A stretch of 64,000 nt of DNA, taken from positions 9,069,755-9,133,754 of the forward strand of contig CM042539.1 in assembly GCA_023630585.1 (NCBI GenBank), given 5' to 3'. Position numbers and translations under genes: made by a program. Source of the stretch: Cranoglanis bouderius (Eukaryota; Chordata; Actinopteri; Siluriformes; Cranoglanididae). Shown piece after piece: positions 37,801 through 46,097 of this stretch. Position 1 is the stretch's first letter; every line of letters begins with the position of its first letter. Below the pieces are notes generated by a model. The model worked only from the letters and a program-made list of their open reading frames with translations. It made no database searches and was not told the origin of the DNA.

Positions 37801-40285
37801 GGTCTTTAAGAAACTTATAAAAGGGTTTAAATTAATAGGATGAGGGAAAGTGCTATGAAATCAGGGACAAATCAGGTTTTCAGTGCATACAGGGTGTCAT
37901 CTCACTGTGATTTGCTCTGATCTCTAAATCACTTTGTGGGCGTTACAACAGCAAAGAAAGGCTCATCATGATTCCTATTTCTGCTGGAAAACAAGCAAGT
38001 ACGGGTACAGGATGACATCCAGTAGATTCACTTGTGCTTATACACTCAGTGTTCCCAGTGGCAAAAAATATACAATATTTTTTATCTTAGACAAAGAGAA
38101 AGAATGCACTGGAACTTTATCTTGTGGATTATAAAGCATCAAATTATAAATTTAGAATTAAAAAAAAAAAAAGATTACAAAACGTTCCTAAAATTCTTCA
38201 CAACGTATCCCAAGTTTAAAGAATGGCCTAATAAAAAAAATAGCTTCTGATAAAAAAATAGCTTCTGATCAGTCAGCAATGTTGCACTGAATTGATATGT
38301 TTGAGAACCTCAGTTCTCATGACCTGATACACGCCAAAAAGAATCCTAATCAGAATCCTTCTGATTAGCCAGAAGGTATTTATTCATTTTCAATAACAGC
38401 TGCTCTGACAGTAGTGCTGGCAATTCACAGGTTTACATGTACAATGGTGCACTCATTCTAATACATTACCGTTTCTATAGTAACAACTTACACAGGGAAT
38501 CATATGGCGGAGACTCCACATAATTGAAGACTAATAATATAGGGATTAAAAACCATTCTGTTGTTACTGATATTGTCAAGCTTTGTGTGAGGTAATGAAT
38601 ACTCAAAATTTATGTAAGGAGTCTCCGTTGTCAGAACTTTGCAACAGTAAGTTTTCGACTATTGCAGACGACTTTGCGCTTTTTGGTTTCTGGGTAGCAG
38701 GACGGGCTGCGTTTATTTTTGCCCCCAAGTGTTTTATCTCTTACGTATGTATGTGTATGAACCGATGATCTCTTTTCACAGCAACTCAGAATCACACAGC
38801 TGGGGACTGGATAGGAACTACCACCACCGTGTGAAGTACAAACAACGCTGACTTCTCAAAGGTCACATCAAACCCAAAGGGCCGGTCAAATCATTCAGCC
38901 TTTGTCTTGTCAAAGTGTAGACAGTGTTTCTGTTGCAAGAACACACTCACAATTCTACTGTTGCAAATTTTTTTTTTTTTTTTTTTTTGGATACTGACTG
39001 TTAGTCAGGAGCAATGAGTCATCCTTGCTGATGGTAACCTGTCTCCAGTTGCTTCAACACTCTCATACGACAAAACTCAAATCAAACACAGAGGACATTC
39101 AAGGTGATCCAGCTATGACCTCTCCGCCTGCAATTACAGATTCCTGCTGGTCAGATAAACATCATTAACAGCTGCTAATTTCCTTTGCTTGTCATTCTGT
39201 CACCTTGGGCAATAAGCAGATCATGACCATCGAGCAAGAAATGGTGCATTGCAGCTAAATAAACTACATTTCGATAATGAGCTATAAATATTTGTATTTT
39301 TGTAACATGCAGATAACAGAAAAACCATCTTACCAAGGTAAAGCGAGGCATTCTCCTTCTTCACGTTGTCATCCAGGTAGGTCGGGCCGAGAGTGTAGAT
39401 AGGTGTGGAACCCATTCCCACCAGAATCTGGGCGCAGATGAAAAGTGCTACGTAGACGGAATGCTCCTTGCCCTCCTGGTCCCGTGGGCATGATGCAACG
39501 CCAAAGCCATCTCTGCTGCTGGCATTGCCGTTCAAGCAGAGGCCCTCCTTTCCTGAAGATGAGTTCACTTCCTGGATCTGGTACGGGGGCGAGATGAAGT
39601 GGGGAAGGGAGAACAGCGCTGCCCCTACAGCTATGAAAACCCCACCGACGGCCAACCAACGCGGCCTTTGCCCCCGACCCCCAAAGTAGCTGATGAAGAC
39701 CACAACAAGCAGGCTTCCAATATCGAAGCAGCTCACCAACAGTCCTGACTCAGAGCTCCTCAGGCTATATCGCTTCTCAATGGTGGTGATCACACTGCTC
39801 AGGTAACCTGAAACCATCAGCGACTGGATGAACGTCAGGTAGCACATACAGAAAAGGAAACACCTCGAGTCTGCCAGAATCACCCTGACATACTTCCTTG
39901 CTGGGAATCCCACAATCCTTGCTAAAGAGAAGCCTACATTTTTGCCTCCAGCCCTGCTGCCGTCGGGTCTCATAGAGCCGCTTAGACCCACCATGCTGGA
40001 CATGCTGGAGGGTGAGAAGTCGGTTTGGGTGGGAGAGTCCAGCTGGCTAGAGTCACTTTTTCCCTGCATCCCACTAAATACAACTTGGTCTGTATGGATT
40101 GAAGTTAATGTAGATGGAAGCTTCGGTTCCAAAGCCTTGTCAGCTGCTGGACAGCCTCCGTTGAGGACTGGTAAACTTTTGGATTTGTAGTAACTCCCCG
40201 AGTCACAACATTGGCTTTGGAAATTGGTGACTTCCAGAGACTCCGATACATCATTCCCGGTCTCGTCATTATCTGATAAAGTCAT
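532..40285 (-). CDS. slco5a1: slco5a1, organic anion transporter family member 5A1 (5' part, six coding exons)
   Basis: Member of the OATP/SLCO family of 12-span plasma-membrane transporters; the substrate of the 5A1 subfamily is poorly defined. Coding exons, in order, are 40285-39334, 14322-14190, 14100-13883, 8712-8548, 4047-3849 and 691-532. All have GT..AG borders and joining them keeps one frame of 609 codons. The missing end (family members are about 850 residues) lies left of the window. Visible in order: a Ser/Thr-rich cytoplasmic N-terminus (1-141) with the subfamily motif KSLPVL at 36, TM1 at about 142-166, the OATP signature DPRFVGNWWSGFL at 355-367 split over an intron, a poly-Lys loop (HKKKKKKK), more membrane segments, and the start of the cysteine-rich Kazal-like extracellular loop. 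The name rests on near-identity over long stretches with human SLCO5A1 as I recall it, and on adjacency to sulf1. The start is the first ATG in the exon; the frame upstream of it in the exon has no other ATG. Confidence 0.95.
840..1390 (-). repeat. dispersed MITE-like family, copy 1
   Basis: Shares ordered blocks (ATTAAAGAACAACG, TTACCGAGAAACCAGAAAGC, CTGGAGACGCCTTCCATAAA, AGAAACAATAACATG) with copies at 9080, 19180, 26748, 38325 and 53730. AT-rich, no coding content. The edges are approximate. Confidence 0.55.
1435..1838 (+). repeat. about 400-bp inverted-repeat element, copy A
   Basis: Ends CAGTCCCCCCAGGATTTCAT and GAAATCCTGTACGGACTG are inverted repeats. It carries an incidental 129-codon open frame. 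A related copy lies in the opposite orientation at 15216-15621. Probably a non-autonomous DNA element. Confidence 0.65.
3849..4047 (-). CDS. slco5a1: slco5a1 exon 6
   Basis: 199 nt, phase 1 to phase 2. Acceptor TGTTTCAG. It encodes GVIIVPSAGVGIVLGGYIIK, KLKLGARESAKLAMICSG and a helix SLLCFSTLFIVGCESINLGG, ending INIPYTTG. Donor GG|gtaagg at 3849. Confidence 0.95.
4048..8547. other. slco5a1 intron 5
   Basis: Contains the SINE at 5760-6096, a (TATAA)n run at about 5172-5200 and a GATT/CAAC-rich patch at 6760-6830. Open frames at 7016-7372 and 8134-8460 have no recognisable domains and are taken as chance. Confidence 0.6.
5760..6096 (-). repeat. tRNA-derived SINE, about 340 bp
   Basis: Read on the minus strand it has a tRNA-like head (GGGATTGGGGGTTTGATTCC), the teleost segment GGGTTTCCTCCGGGTACTCC, GCTGATTGGCATCTCTAAAT, GGCTCCAGT.. 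and a (GGAT)n tail. The open frames across it on both strands are incidental. Confidence 0.8.
8548..8712 (-). CDS. slco5a1: slco5a1 exon 5
   Basis: 165 nt, phase 1 to phase 1. Acceptor CTCGCAG. It encodes ELPKAAVRILSNMTFLFVS, then SYTAESAIVTAFITFIPKF and ESQFGIPASNASIYTG: two membrane segments plus an Asn-Ala-Ser sequon. Donor CAG|gtacta at 8548. Confidence 0.95.
9080..9760 (-). repeat. dispersed MITE-like family, copy 2 with inserted block
   Basis: The palindromic head (GGAATAAAACAC.. / ..GTGTTTTATTCCTCTTATAC) at 9080-9213, then the family body. It is interrupted at about 9374-9550 by another repeat (GGTGCGTCTCAATCAGCAAC..CCAGTGCACTGGAGCATTGG) that also occurs at 11200-11330. Confidence 0.5.
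11200..11640. repeat. diverged copy of the repeat at 9374-9550 and flank
   Basis: CAGGGAGTCGGCCATGTTAA, GGGCTGTCTCAACTGCAAAA and TCCAGTGCACTGGAACATTG match 9416-9485. The later part is less clear. The block at 11790-11890 also matches 9560-9640, showing that both loci share a composite of repeats. Confidence 0.5.
11909..13419 (+). mobile_element. Tc1-like transposon with both inverted repeats
   Basis: Left end CAGTGGGTATAGAAAAGAAT after TA (11907-11908); right inverted repeat at about 13250-13419 (CTGACATGTTGGTTATATCT, TAAATACAGCTGGATAAAAC). The terminal TACCCACTGTA is present twice at the right end (13400-13410 and 13411-13421). It is in the slco5a1 intron between exons 4 and 5. Confidence 0.88.
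12287..13186 (+). pseudogene. degenerate Tc1-like transposase
   Basis: Remnants in several frames: SKDLWDKVVDRHKSGDGY at the start, LDERARRKLVREATKRPTAT, then the open piece QEFMTKSGHCVHVTTISQIL and HKCGLYGRLARKKP, later SQSPDLNAIENLW (catalytic Glu region) and ELEQFCKEEWANIAKS. A stretch including the first catalytic Asp is deleted at about 12690, and frameshifts are frequent. Confidence 0.82.
13883..14100 (-). CDS. slco5a1: slco5a1 exon 4
   Basis: 218 nt, phase 2 to phase 1. It begins WSGFLLCAIAMLLVIFPMF (end of the OATP signature plus a helix), followed by FPKKLPPRHKKKKKKK and an acidic Asp/Ser stretch (central cytoplasmic loop), ending SSMGFGKDIK. Donor G|gtaag at 13883. Confidence 0.94.
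14190..14322 (-). CDS. slco5a1: slco5a1 exon 3
   Basis: 133 nt, phase 1 to phase 2. After a CACAG acceptor it reads (A)IMYVMGALGPAAGYLLGG, then FYVDPK, and ends in DPRFVGN plus TG|gtaaga. It supplies a transmembrane helix and the first half of the OATP signature; the split Trp codon is completed in the next exon. Confidence 0.94.
15216..15621 (-). repeat. about 400-bp inverted-repeat element, copy B
   Basis: Ends CAGTCCATACAGGATTACGG and AAATCCTGGAGGGACTG. The interior matches copy A (GATTGTTGC..AAAAATG, TTGGACCAAATCTGC, TTCTGCGATCGCAAAGTCG) on the other strand. Confidence 0.65.
15640..15845 (+). repeat. interspersed repeat 3' tail
   Basis: CTCCAGGTTTCTTTCTCATG, CACTGTCGACTCTGGATTG and CTTTGTGCCAGTCTATTGTT, then AAAAACTCCATACAAATAAA ATTTAATT, resemble the widespread teleost tail ending in CTATACAAATAAAATTGAAT. 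Diverged. Confidence 0.5.
19180..19640 (+). repeat. dispersed MITE-like family, copy 3
   Basis: TTTATACCACATCGTTGTTG, then the family body (CAGCTCATACATAGGGACTT, GACTCGAGTCTCCAGCATCA) to TTCCAATAACAGCATGTCCA, opposite in orientation to copies 1 and 4. Confidence 0.55.
20471..20700 (+). repeat. SINE-like teleost repeat
   Basis: GGGGTAGCACAGCTCCAGGG, CCCACCTCCAAAAAACATGC, TAAATTGCCCCTATGTGTGA, ATCCCATCAAGGGTGTACTC and GATCAGGATAAAGTTGTTA are the ordered landmarks of a very common fish SINE-like family. Confidence 0.7.
21500..21791 (+). mobile_element. right-end fragment of a Tc1-like element
   Basis: The stretch from GGGTGTACTCACTTTTGTTG to GGTGTACTCAATTTTGTGAG ATACTGTA matches the subterminal and terminal part of a common fish Tc1-like family as I recall it. 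No transposase remains. Confidence 0.6.
25704..25988. repeat. 285-bp foldback element
   Basis: AGTGCCACAGTGGCTCTATT.. at the left pairs with ..AATAGAGCCACTGTGGCACT at the right; arms are about 58 bp with few mismatches (GTTGCTACCCAACATGCTGA versus its complement). Confidence 0.75.
26748..27345 (-). repeat. dispersed MITE-like family, copy 4
   Basis: It begins with the palindromic head (GGAATAAAACATGACG.. to ..GTGTTTTATTCCTCTTCTAC) and runs through TTACCCAGAAACTGGAAGCC, CACTGGAGACTCCTTCCAAA and AGAAACAATAACATATTTGA to ACTGACCAATCAGATTTGAG. Confidence 0.55.
28783..28816. repeat. poly(T) tract
   Basis: About 30 T after TTTCTTTTCTTTC. Other homopolymers: (A)n at 9489-9518 and 13217-13253, (G)n at 3497-3513. 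Confidence 0.9.
29079..29287. repeat. 209-bp MITE with long inverted repeats and 8-bp target duplication
   Basis: Ends ACGGTGGCCGAGAAGTGCAA and its exact complement; arms of 34 bp match perfectly, and CACAATGG further in also pairs. Flanks ACTTTATT (left) and ACTTTATA (right) match at 7 of 8 positions, the duplication length of hAT elements. No coding capacity. Confidence 0.8.
29368..29672. repeat. about 305-bp MITE
   Basis: The left end GTCTCATTTATCAAGCTGG pairs with the right end CAGCCTGATAAATGAAGCAC. It is AT-rich with no coding content. Related sequence (CTGATTGGCATGTATCAAC) recurs at about 31540-31620. Confidence 0.5.
30513..31106. repeat. 594-bp foldback element
   Basis: The left arm (30513-30713) and right arm (about 30920-31106) are inverted copies: TTCAAATAAACAGCATTCTT pairs with AAGAATGCTGTTTATTTGAA, and GGCTAGTGAGATTTGG pairs with CCAAATCTCACTAGCC. 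The arms differ by scattered substitutions; the roughly 200-bp spacer does not pair. Confidence 0.75.
34861..35975 (+). repeat. degenerate CATCC / ATCCAT array, about 1.1 kb
   Basis: Almost the whole stretch is variations of CATCCATCCA and CACATCATCCA. It creates several long Ser/His/Pro/Ile-rich open frames (up to 168 codons) that are not genes. One non-array block interrupts it at 35644-35745. Confidence 0.85.
35644..35745 (+). repeat. short repeat inserted in the CATCC array
   Basis: GGGTTGGGTATCGTTTGGGT, ACGATACCGGTGCCAAATCG and GGTACTGGTGCCTAAACCGA TACTTTATACCG contain self-complementary GTATCG/CGATAC and GGTACC-like pieces. This matches a dispersed teleost repeat as I recall it. Confidence 0.5.
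37647..37692. repeat. (GT)n/(GC)n microsatellite
   Basis: GTGTGTGCGTGTGTGTGTGT followed by GCGTGCGTGCGCGTGCG in the large slco5a1 intron. Confidence 0.9.
38325..38720 (+). repeat. dispersed MITE-like family, copy 5
   Basis: CTGATTAGCCAGAAGGTATT, then CAATAACAGCTGCTCTGACA, GGAGACTCCACATAATTGAA and TTTTGGTTTCTGGGTAGCAG follow the family order. Confidence 0.5.
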
Positions 40286-40303
40286 TTTAACCGAATTCAG
40301 AGC
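39334..40303 (-). CDS. slco5a1: slco5a1 exon 2 (first coding exon)
   Basis: The acceptor (..TTATTCAG) ends at 40304, the ATG is at 40285 and the exon closes with CTT G|gtaag at 39334 (phase 1), giving 317 full codons. It encodes the cytoplasmic N-terminus, TM1, the motif SSESGLLVSCFDIG, the loop SYFGGRGQRPRWLAVGG, SLPHFISPPYQIQE, and ends in TLGPTYLDDNVKKENASLYL. The N-terminal 140 residues are low in conservation apart from KSLPVL. Only 18 nt of 5'UTR are in this exon. Confidence 0.95.
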
Positions 40304-41226
40304 CTGAATAATCAAAGGCGTAATTCAGGTTTAGGATGTAAAGCCCGAAGAAAGTGCGCAAGGCTGGAAACTGATCTACAGCCTCGACGGCACAAACTGC
40401 TCAGAATCAATAAAGCTTCACGCATGATCTACATGCAAAGACGTTTGCACAAACAAACCTCCTGTCCTAACAAGAAAAAGTGGACATGTTTAAATGAATA
40501 ATTTTAAAAACATCAGATCTAAAGTAGTGTCCAGGCATTGGCTTTTTCCCCCCCAGTGTATCACAGGCTACTACACATGTATACTTGTGTATAAATTCAT
40601 CAAATGTCATCAATCTGAAAGGGTTTCTGTTGGCATTTTATTCCCAAAATAACCTAAAAGGTCCTCTTCAGGCCAGTTGTCACCACGTCAAGAGTCTCTC
40701 CAACATGTTGTTCTATGTTGTGTTGTGTTTCCTAAACCAAAACCAGGAAAGAAAGCATAATTGAATTAACAATAAATCATTCTTGTTCAACAGAGTACAA
40801 AGGAAACAATGAGATATGACTTCAGCTCTTTATGAAGCTCTTGTAACAGCTATATCAGTCCTCAGACCAATCCAGAGCTACAACAAAGGTAGTCTGAGGA
40901 GACAAAGAAGAGTCCAGCATGGGCGAAATGAACGACTCCTAAAGACACCGATGTAACCAGAAATGGACAAATGTAAATATTCTGAGTACACTAACATTTC
41001 TGCTTGTTTTCCCGACAAACACCGGTAAACATAAACCGCAACGAGGACCTGAAGTCACGACTTTACGGACACAAACGAAGCCGAAAACTACAGCTGTGAG
41101 AAAACAGTGAAAAGACAGACACATTGTGCACGCGCACAGTGACCATTTCTCAAAGACGGCATGTTAAAAGACACGAAAGAGAGATGAAACAGTGAATGAG
41201 AAGGCTGTGGGTGTAGCGGTACTCAC

Positions 41227-41306
41227 TCGGAGGTAGATGTTGTTGTCCTCGACGCGGCCACTCAGTTACTGAATGAGATTGCGGATTTAGAGGCGGCCAG
41301 TGCTGA
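41227..41306 (-). other. slco5a1: candidate slco5a1 exon 1 (5'UTR) ending in a splice donor
   Basis: The first coding exon begins with an acceptor only 18 nt before the ATG, so an upstream untranslated exon is required. About 0.9 kb upstream, on the same strand, CTCCGA|gtgagtacc (donor at 41226) is the best donor in a GC-richer stretch just downstream of a ZNF143-type motif. The transcription start (right edge) is a guess. Confidence 0.5.
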
Positions 41307-41326
41307 GGAATTCTGGGAGATGTAGT
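41307..41326 (-). promoter_or_regulatory. ZNF143/THAP11-type promoter motif for slco5a1
   Basis: On the minus strand the sequence is ACTACATCTCCCAGAATTCC, matching the known ZNF143 (Staf) binding consensus ACTACAnnTCCCAGAATKC. Such sites sit in vertebrate promoters close to the transcription start. It lies just upstream of the candidate untranslated first exon, so it probably marks the slco5a1 core promoter. Binding is inferred from the motif only. Confidence 0.6.
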
Positions 41327-41683
41327 GTTTTTCCAGGAGAAAAAATAATCGCACCCAGAACGAGCCACTTCGGTGATATCCTGGCCAAATACACATGTGC
41401 AAGAGTATCAGTATCATAACGTCCCTTACAGGGGGGAAATGGAAATGATTAAAAATAAACACATATTTAGGGGTCCAAGCACCTCAGATGCTAGAACCCT
41501 ATTGTTGTTGTTTGTTTATTTTTTAGGATGCCTCTTTTCCTTCTTTTTCTTCTTCTTCTTCTTCTTACTGCGTGTATACATGATTTCATGTCATATATGA
41601 AAATGTGAAACATGAAATAGGCTATGTGAAAATACAGGGGAGAGTGGGGTCAGTTGCAACATTTGCCACATTATTTTGTAAAT

Positions 41684-41685
41684 CA

Positions 41686-41748
<63 letters not shown>
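41684..41748. repeat. (TATC)n microsatellite
   Basis: About 16 uninterrupted ATCT/TATC units, 60 bp before the Tc1-like element at 41809. Confidence 0.95.
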
Positions 41749-41808
41749 ACATACCAATGGATTTGGTTGTAGCATGCTGGTACTGTGATTTAATTGTGTG
41801 TGTGTCTA

Positions 41809-43218
41809 CAGTGCCCTCCACTAATATTGGCACCCTTTGTAAATATGAGCAAAGAAGGTTGTGAAAAATTGTCTTTATTGTTTAACCTTTTGATCTTTTG
41901 TTAAAGAAATCACAAAAATACTCTGGTCTCATGGATATCAAACAATTGCAAACACAACACAGGTTTATAAAAAAAATAATAAATAAAAAAATAAAAATAA
42001 AACCTTTGTTAAATATAAGTGCAACAATGCAACAATTATTGGCACCCCATTAATTCATATGAGAAAAACATATTTGAAGTATATTCACATTGATATTTGA
42101 CTTTTTTTTTTAGTACACCTGGGTGACTAGGAACAGGAAATTGTTCAACCATGACTTCCTGTTTCACAGGGGTATAAATATGAGGTAACACATATTCCAA
42201 ATTCCCTTAGTCATTCATAATGGGTAAGACCAAGGAATATAGCTGTGAGGTGCAGCAAAAGGTTGTTGAGCTTCACAAAATTGGAAGTGGCTATAAGAAA
42301 ATAGCAAAAGCATTGAAAATGCCCATTTCCACCATCAGGGCAATAATTAAGAAGTTCCAGTCAACTGGAAATGTTATGAATGAACATGGAATTGGACGTG
42401 TGTCCATATTGTCTCAGCACACTGTGAAGAGGATGGTTCGAGTGGTCAAAAAATTTCCAAGGATCACAGCTGGAGAACTGCAGAAGTTAGTTGCATCTTG
42501 GGGTCAGAAAGTCTCCAAAACTACAATCCGAAGTCACCTACATCACCACAAGTTGTTTGGAAGGGTTTCAAGAAAAAGCCTCTACTCACATCCAAAAACA
42601 AACTCAAGCGTCTTCAGTTTGCCAGACACTACTGGAACTTCAAATGGGATCGGGTTCTATGGTCAGATAACTCATGCGCACGATTAAATATGGTGGTGGC
42701 TCTTTAATGTTTTTCTGCCAGAGGACCTGGACATTTTGTTAGGATACATGGCATCATGGACTCAAATATCAGCAGATATTAAATGAAAACCTGACTGCCT
42801 CTGCCAGAAAGCTTCAAATGGGCCATGGTTGGATCTTCCAGCAGGACAATGATTCACAACATACATCAAAATCAACACTGCCATGGTCATCCCAGTCCCC
42901 TGACTTGAAACCCATAGAAAACCTGTGGGGTGAACTGAAGAGGAGAGTCCACCAGCGTGGACCTCGAAATTTGAAGGATCTGGAGAGATTCTGTATGGAG
43001 GAATGGTCTCAGATCCCTTGCCATGTATTCTCCAACCTCATCAGGCATTATAGGAGAAGACTCAGAGCTGTTATCTTGGCAAAGAGAGGTAGCACAAAGT
43101 ATTGACTAAAAGGGTGCCAATAATTGTTGCACACTTATATTTAACAAAGATTTTTTTTTTTTTTTGATAAACCTGTGTTGTGTTTGCGATTGTTTCATAT
43201 CCATGAGAGCAGAGTATG
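41809..43218 (+). mobile_element. Tc1-like transposon, right end missing
   Basis: Begins CAGTGCCCTCCACTAATATT after a TA at 41807-41808 and carries the same inverted repeat and gene as the copy at 54434. The copy stops matching at about 43218 (..GAGAGCAGAGTATGGA); the last part of the right inverted repeat is lost. It lies between sulf1 and slco5a1. Confidence 0.88.
42220..43104 (+). pseudogene. degenerate Tc1-like transposase
   Basis: Starts MGKTKEYSCEVQQKVVELHK with helix-turn-helix motifs (YKKIAKALKMPISTIRAIIK). The frame is then broken, and two internal stretches present in the sister copy are missing, including the first catalytic Asp region (SDEIKIELFG) and the KWFTDHKIKV segment. The end SPDLKPIENLWGELKRRVHQ (catalytic Glu) and the terminal KRGSTKY are kept. 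Non-functional. Confidence 0.88.
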
Positions 43219-44231
43219 GATTACACCAAGTTTAGGAGGCTAATAACTATAAGAACTCAATAATAATGATTTTAACTGTAGGTTGTGATTTTCACCAATG
43301 TAACAAAAAAACGAAAAAACAAAACAAAACAAAAAAAAAAAACACTGACACCACTGGTGTAAGCCATATAGGAATCAAGACCCATTCAAACATTTAAATT
43401 AATTATCCAGAATATCCAACATCTTAAATAAAACTGGCCTATTCAGTATCTGCTTGAAATCTTATTCAATCAATGGCTCAGTCTATGTTCTCTATTCATG
43501 CTGCTTTTTTCCCTAATGAAATGTAGCTGTTTTCACTTCCTGCTTGCTTCAGGTCTTTTTGCTCTCAGTCCTGTCTTCAGCAAGTGAAATGCAGCTCACT
43601 CGGGTTCAGATCAGGTAACTGACTTGGCCACTCACCCACTATAGATTAAATAGCCTCTAGTTGCAGCAGATGGATCGCAGTTTAACTCTGTAATCATCAT
43701 TTTATTTCAATTACAATGTGCTGTAGGAAAGAGCTGAGTGGATCCTGGTTGAATTACTTTTACATTACACTACACACGCTAATCAGACTGCTTTAGCTAA
43801 CATCACCTACACTTTTCTAATTAGGAGATTCTCTACAAATGGACTTTTACTACACGTCAACAAATCTACACTTTTCACATGTAATGGTTTTACTTTCACA
43901 TGCAATTTTGTTTTAGACATGGTTTATTTTCACGTGACTTCTTACACATAATGAATTTACTTTCACATGTTAATATTTCAAATGTAGGGTAAATGATTTA
44001 ATTTTTCACATAGGAAAACATAAAAGTGTGTATGACACCAAAAATATCTTTCCACACACAATGCCAATATTACATCCAGAGTCCATACTTATGAGTTACA
44101 TGTGATTAATGTTAAAAATGCAGTTTGAAATGACATTGAACATTACAATCCCACCAGCCATCAAACTCATGTTTCTGACCCAACAGTGACATCTGGTGGT
44201 ACAATCACTTGCCTAGTTTCACTCAACGTTT

Positions 44232-44302
44232 AAAGCACTGTACTAGTGACCCAGGACTGCCAGAGCCACTGTTGGGGCCTCGAGCAAAGCCCTTAACTCT
44301 GC
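44232..44302 (+). repeat. tRNA-derived SINE fragment, same family as 1-95
   Basis: CCACTGTTGGGGCCTCGAGC followed by AAAGCCCTTAACTCTGCTC is the body segment that follows the tRNA-like head in this family. Confidence 0.6.
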
Positions 44303-44446
44303 TCATCTTGGATTAGATTAGATTGGGTAATAATATATTCACAATGATCACTTTATTATTTGTTGTTTCATGTTCAATTATACTATTCATCTTACATACT
44401 TTCTTACTTATGCATAGTTTATTTGATACTTTAAAGACTTGTTCCA

Positions 44447-44715
44447 GGCGGTATGGTGGCTTAGTGGTTAGCACATTTGCCTCGCACCTCCAGGGTTGGG
44501 GATTCACATCCCGCCTCCGCCCGTGCTTCGGGGGTTTCCTCCAGGTACTCCGGTTTCCTCCCCGAGTCCAAAGACATACGTTGTAGGCTGATTGGCATTT
44601 CTAAATTGTGTGAATGTGTGTGTGAGTGTGTCCTGTCCTGTGACGGGTTGTCCCCTGCCTTGTACCCAGAGTTCCCTGGGATAGGCTCCAGGCTCCCCAC
44701 AACCCTGTGTATGAT
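44447..44715 (+). repeat. tRNA-derived SINE, same family as 5760-6096
   Basis: Head GGTGGCTTAGTGGTTAGCAC, then GGGTTGGGGATTCACATCCC, GGTTTCCTCCAGGTACTCCG, GCTGATTGGCATTTCTAAAT, and GGGATAGGCTCCAGGCTCCC at the end. It is between the two genes. Confidence 0.8.
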
Positions 44716-45044
44716 GAAAGGTATGCAAAATGGATACATGGACTTGTTCCTGCTTCTTCTTTACACATAATGTAAAACACACTAAGCTGTGTATGGAAGC
44801 TGCTTACAATATCCAATGAAATAAAATGAAATTTGCTGATGGTGTAGGTTCAGATTTCATAAATGCAAAATCCCTAGTGAATTGAGGAATAGTCTTTGAA
44901 AACGAAGAAGGTCCAAGTAGACATGAATTATACTTGACTTGTTTTTGAGTTATTGACATTTGGTTTAAACTCAATTAATTCAAATGACCAAATCAAATCA
45001 GCTAATAACTATATGAACTAGGGTTAGGGATAAGAATCACTTAT

Positions 45045-45122
45045 ACTCACTCACTTTCAGTTGTATACTGCTCAGGGTCTCTGTTGATCTGGAGTCTATA
45101 CCAGGAACACTGGGCATGATGC
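45045..45122 (-). repeat. SINE-like fragment, same family as 20471-20700
   Basis: CTGCTCAGGGTCTCTGTTGA and GGAACACTGGGCATGATGC are the complement of the 3' part of that family. Confidence 0.55.
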
Positions 45123-45932
45123 ATTAACTTTATTAAAATAACAACTTTAATAATGCTGGGTTATGATTTCCACTACTCACTCTGAGACCCTGATGTCTTA
45201 AAGAACAGTTAAGTGATTCAAGATTCATTAATGATACTAATAAATTAATCAGCAATTACAGTTGATATATTTTAGGATAGTATTATTTGAATAACGATAC
45301 ACTCGCGGTCATCTTTTAACACTCACTTACAGGGTGGACGCAGGCTGGCTGACGGGCAGTGTCATACATGTGGTGGACGCGGGGGGTGGGGTGTTACTGA
45401 GGGCATTAACTAATTTTTTTTCTATTATAGAGGCACCCTAGAGGACACTTTGTCTCAGTTTCTTCCATGTAGAAGAGCCTATAGGGCACTGCATTTCATT
45501 TTCTCCACTTGAATGGCACCCATTAGGGCGTCATCACATTCCCTTCACTGTAAAAGGGCACCCGAGAGGGCACTTTATCACGTTTTATCTATGGTACTGG
45601 CAGAGAGAGCACTTTCATGTCTTTTTTTTTCTGACCAAGGGGACATTTACAGAAATGTATACTGAAACTAAAATGAAAAGTGCTTTGTAAATAAACATAT
45701 TGTTTGTTCTCATGTTAGAATTGATAGAAACAGAAAGTGATTGCTTTTTAAAGCCATAGGTAACAAAAACAGTTAAACACGTTAATTGTGTTTCCATTTC
45801 TAAATGAAATGGAAATTATTTTCTAATAAAATGCATGCATATTCTTCGTTTGTATAACTCTCAAATGTCTTTCGCAACCTGTGAGCAGCCTTTCGATCGT
45901 CACTGATATCGACCTGATATCATTTCATCATA

Positions 45933-46097
45933 CAGTGCCTTCTTTAATTTTCTGTTGATTTATATTTTGGATTGTTGTCTTGTTGCAGGATTCACCCACA
46001 TGCCATGTTTAACTTGCTGGAATTCTTTTTCCACAGACTACTTTACTTTCCCCCTTTCAAAAACAGTGGGTGATGCAAACTTTTGCACACAGCTGTA
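45933..46097. mobile_element. short DNA-transposon remnant
   Basis: Starts TACAGTGCCTTCTTTAATTT and ends GATGCAAACTTTTGCACACA GCTGTA, both typical of Tc1/mariner-type ends. The interior has no coding capacity. Confidence 0.4.

Larger units (their letters stand above)
14323..39333. other. slco5a1 intron 2, about 25 kb
   Basis: No exon-like frame was found on either strand. It contains the repeats listed at 15216, 15640, 19180, 20471, 21500, 25704, 26748, 29079, 29368, 30513, 34861, 37647 and 38325. Stretches 16200-19150, 22000-25600, 27700-29000 and 31700-34800 look like unique AT-rich intron; regulatory elements there cannot be excluded by eye. Confidence 0.55.

Noticed and set aside
39369..39659. 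Extra minus-strand and plus-strand frames over slco5a1 exon 2
   Set aside because: Shadows of the real reading frame in GC-rich coding sequence.
40286..40315. Upstream extension of the slco5a1 frame to 40315
   Set aside because: It would start at TTG, and a splice acceptor (..TTATTCAG) ends at 40304, so the bases beyond it are intron. The first ATG is 40285.
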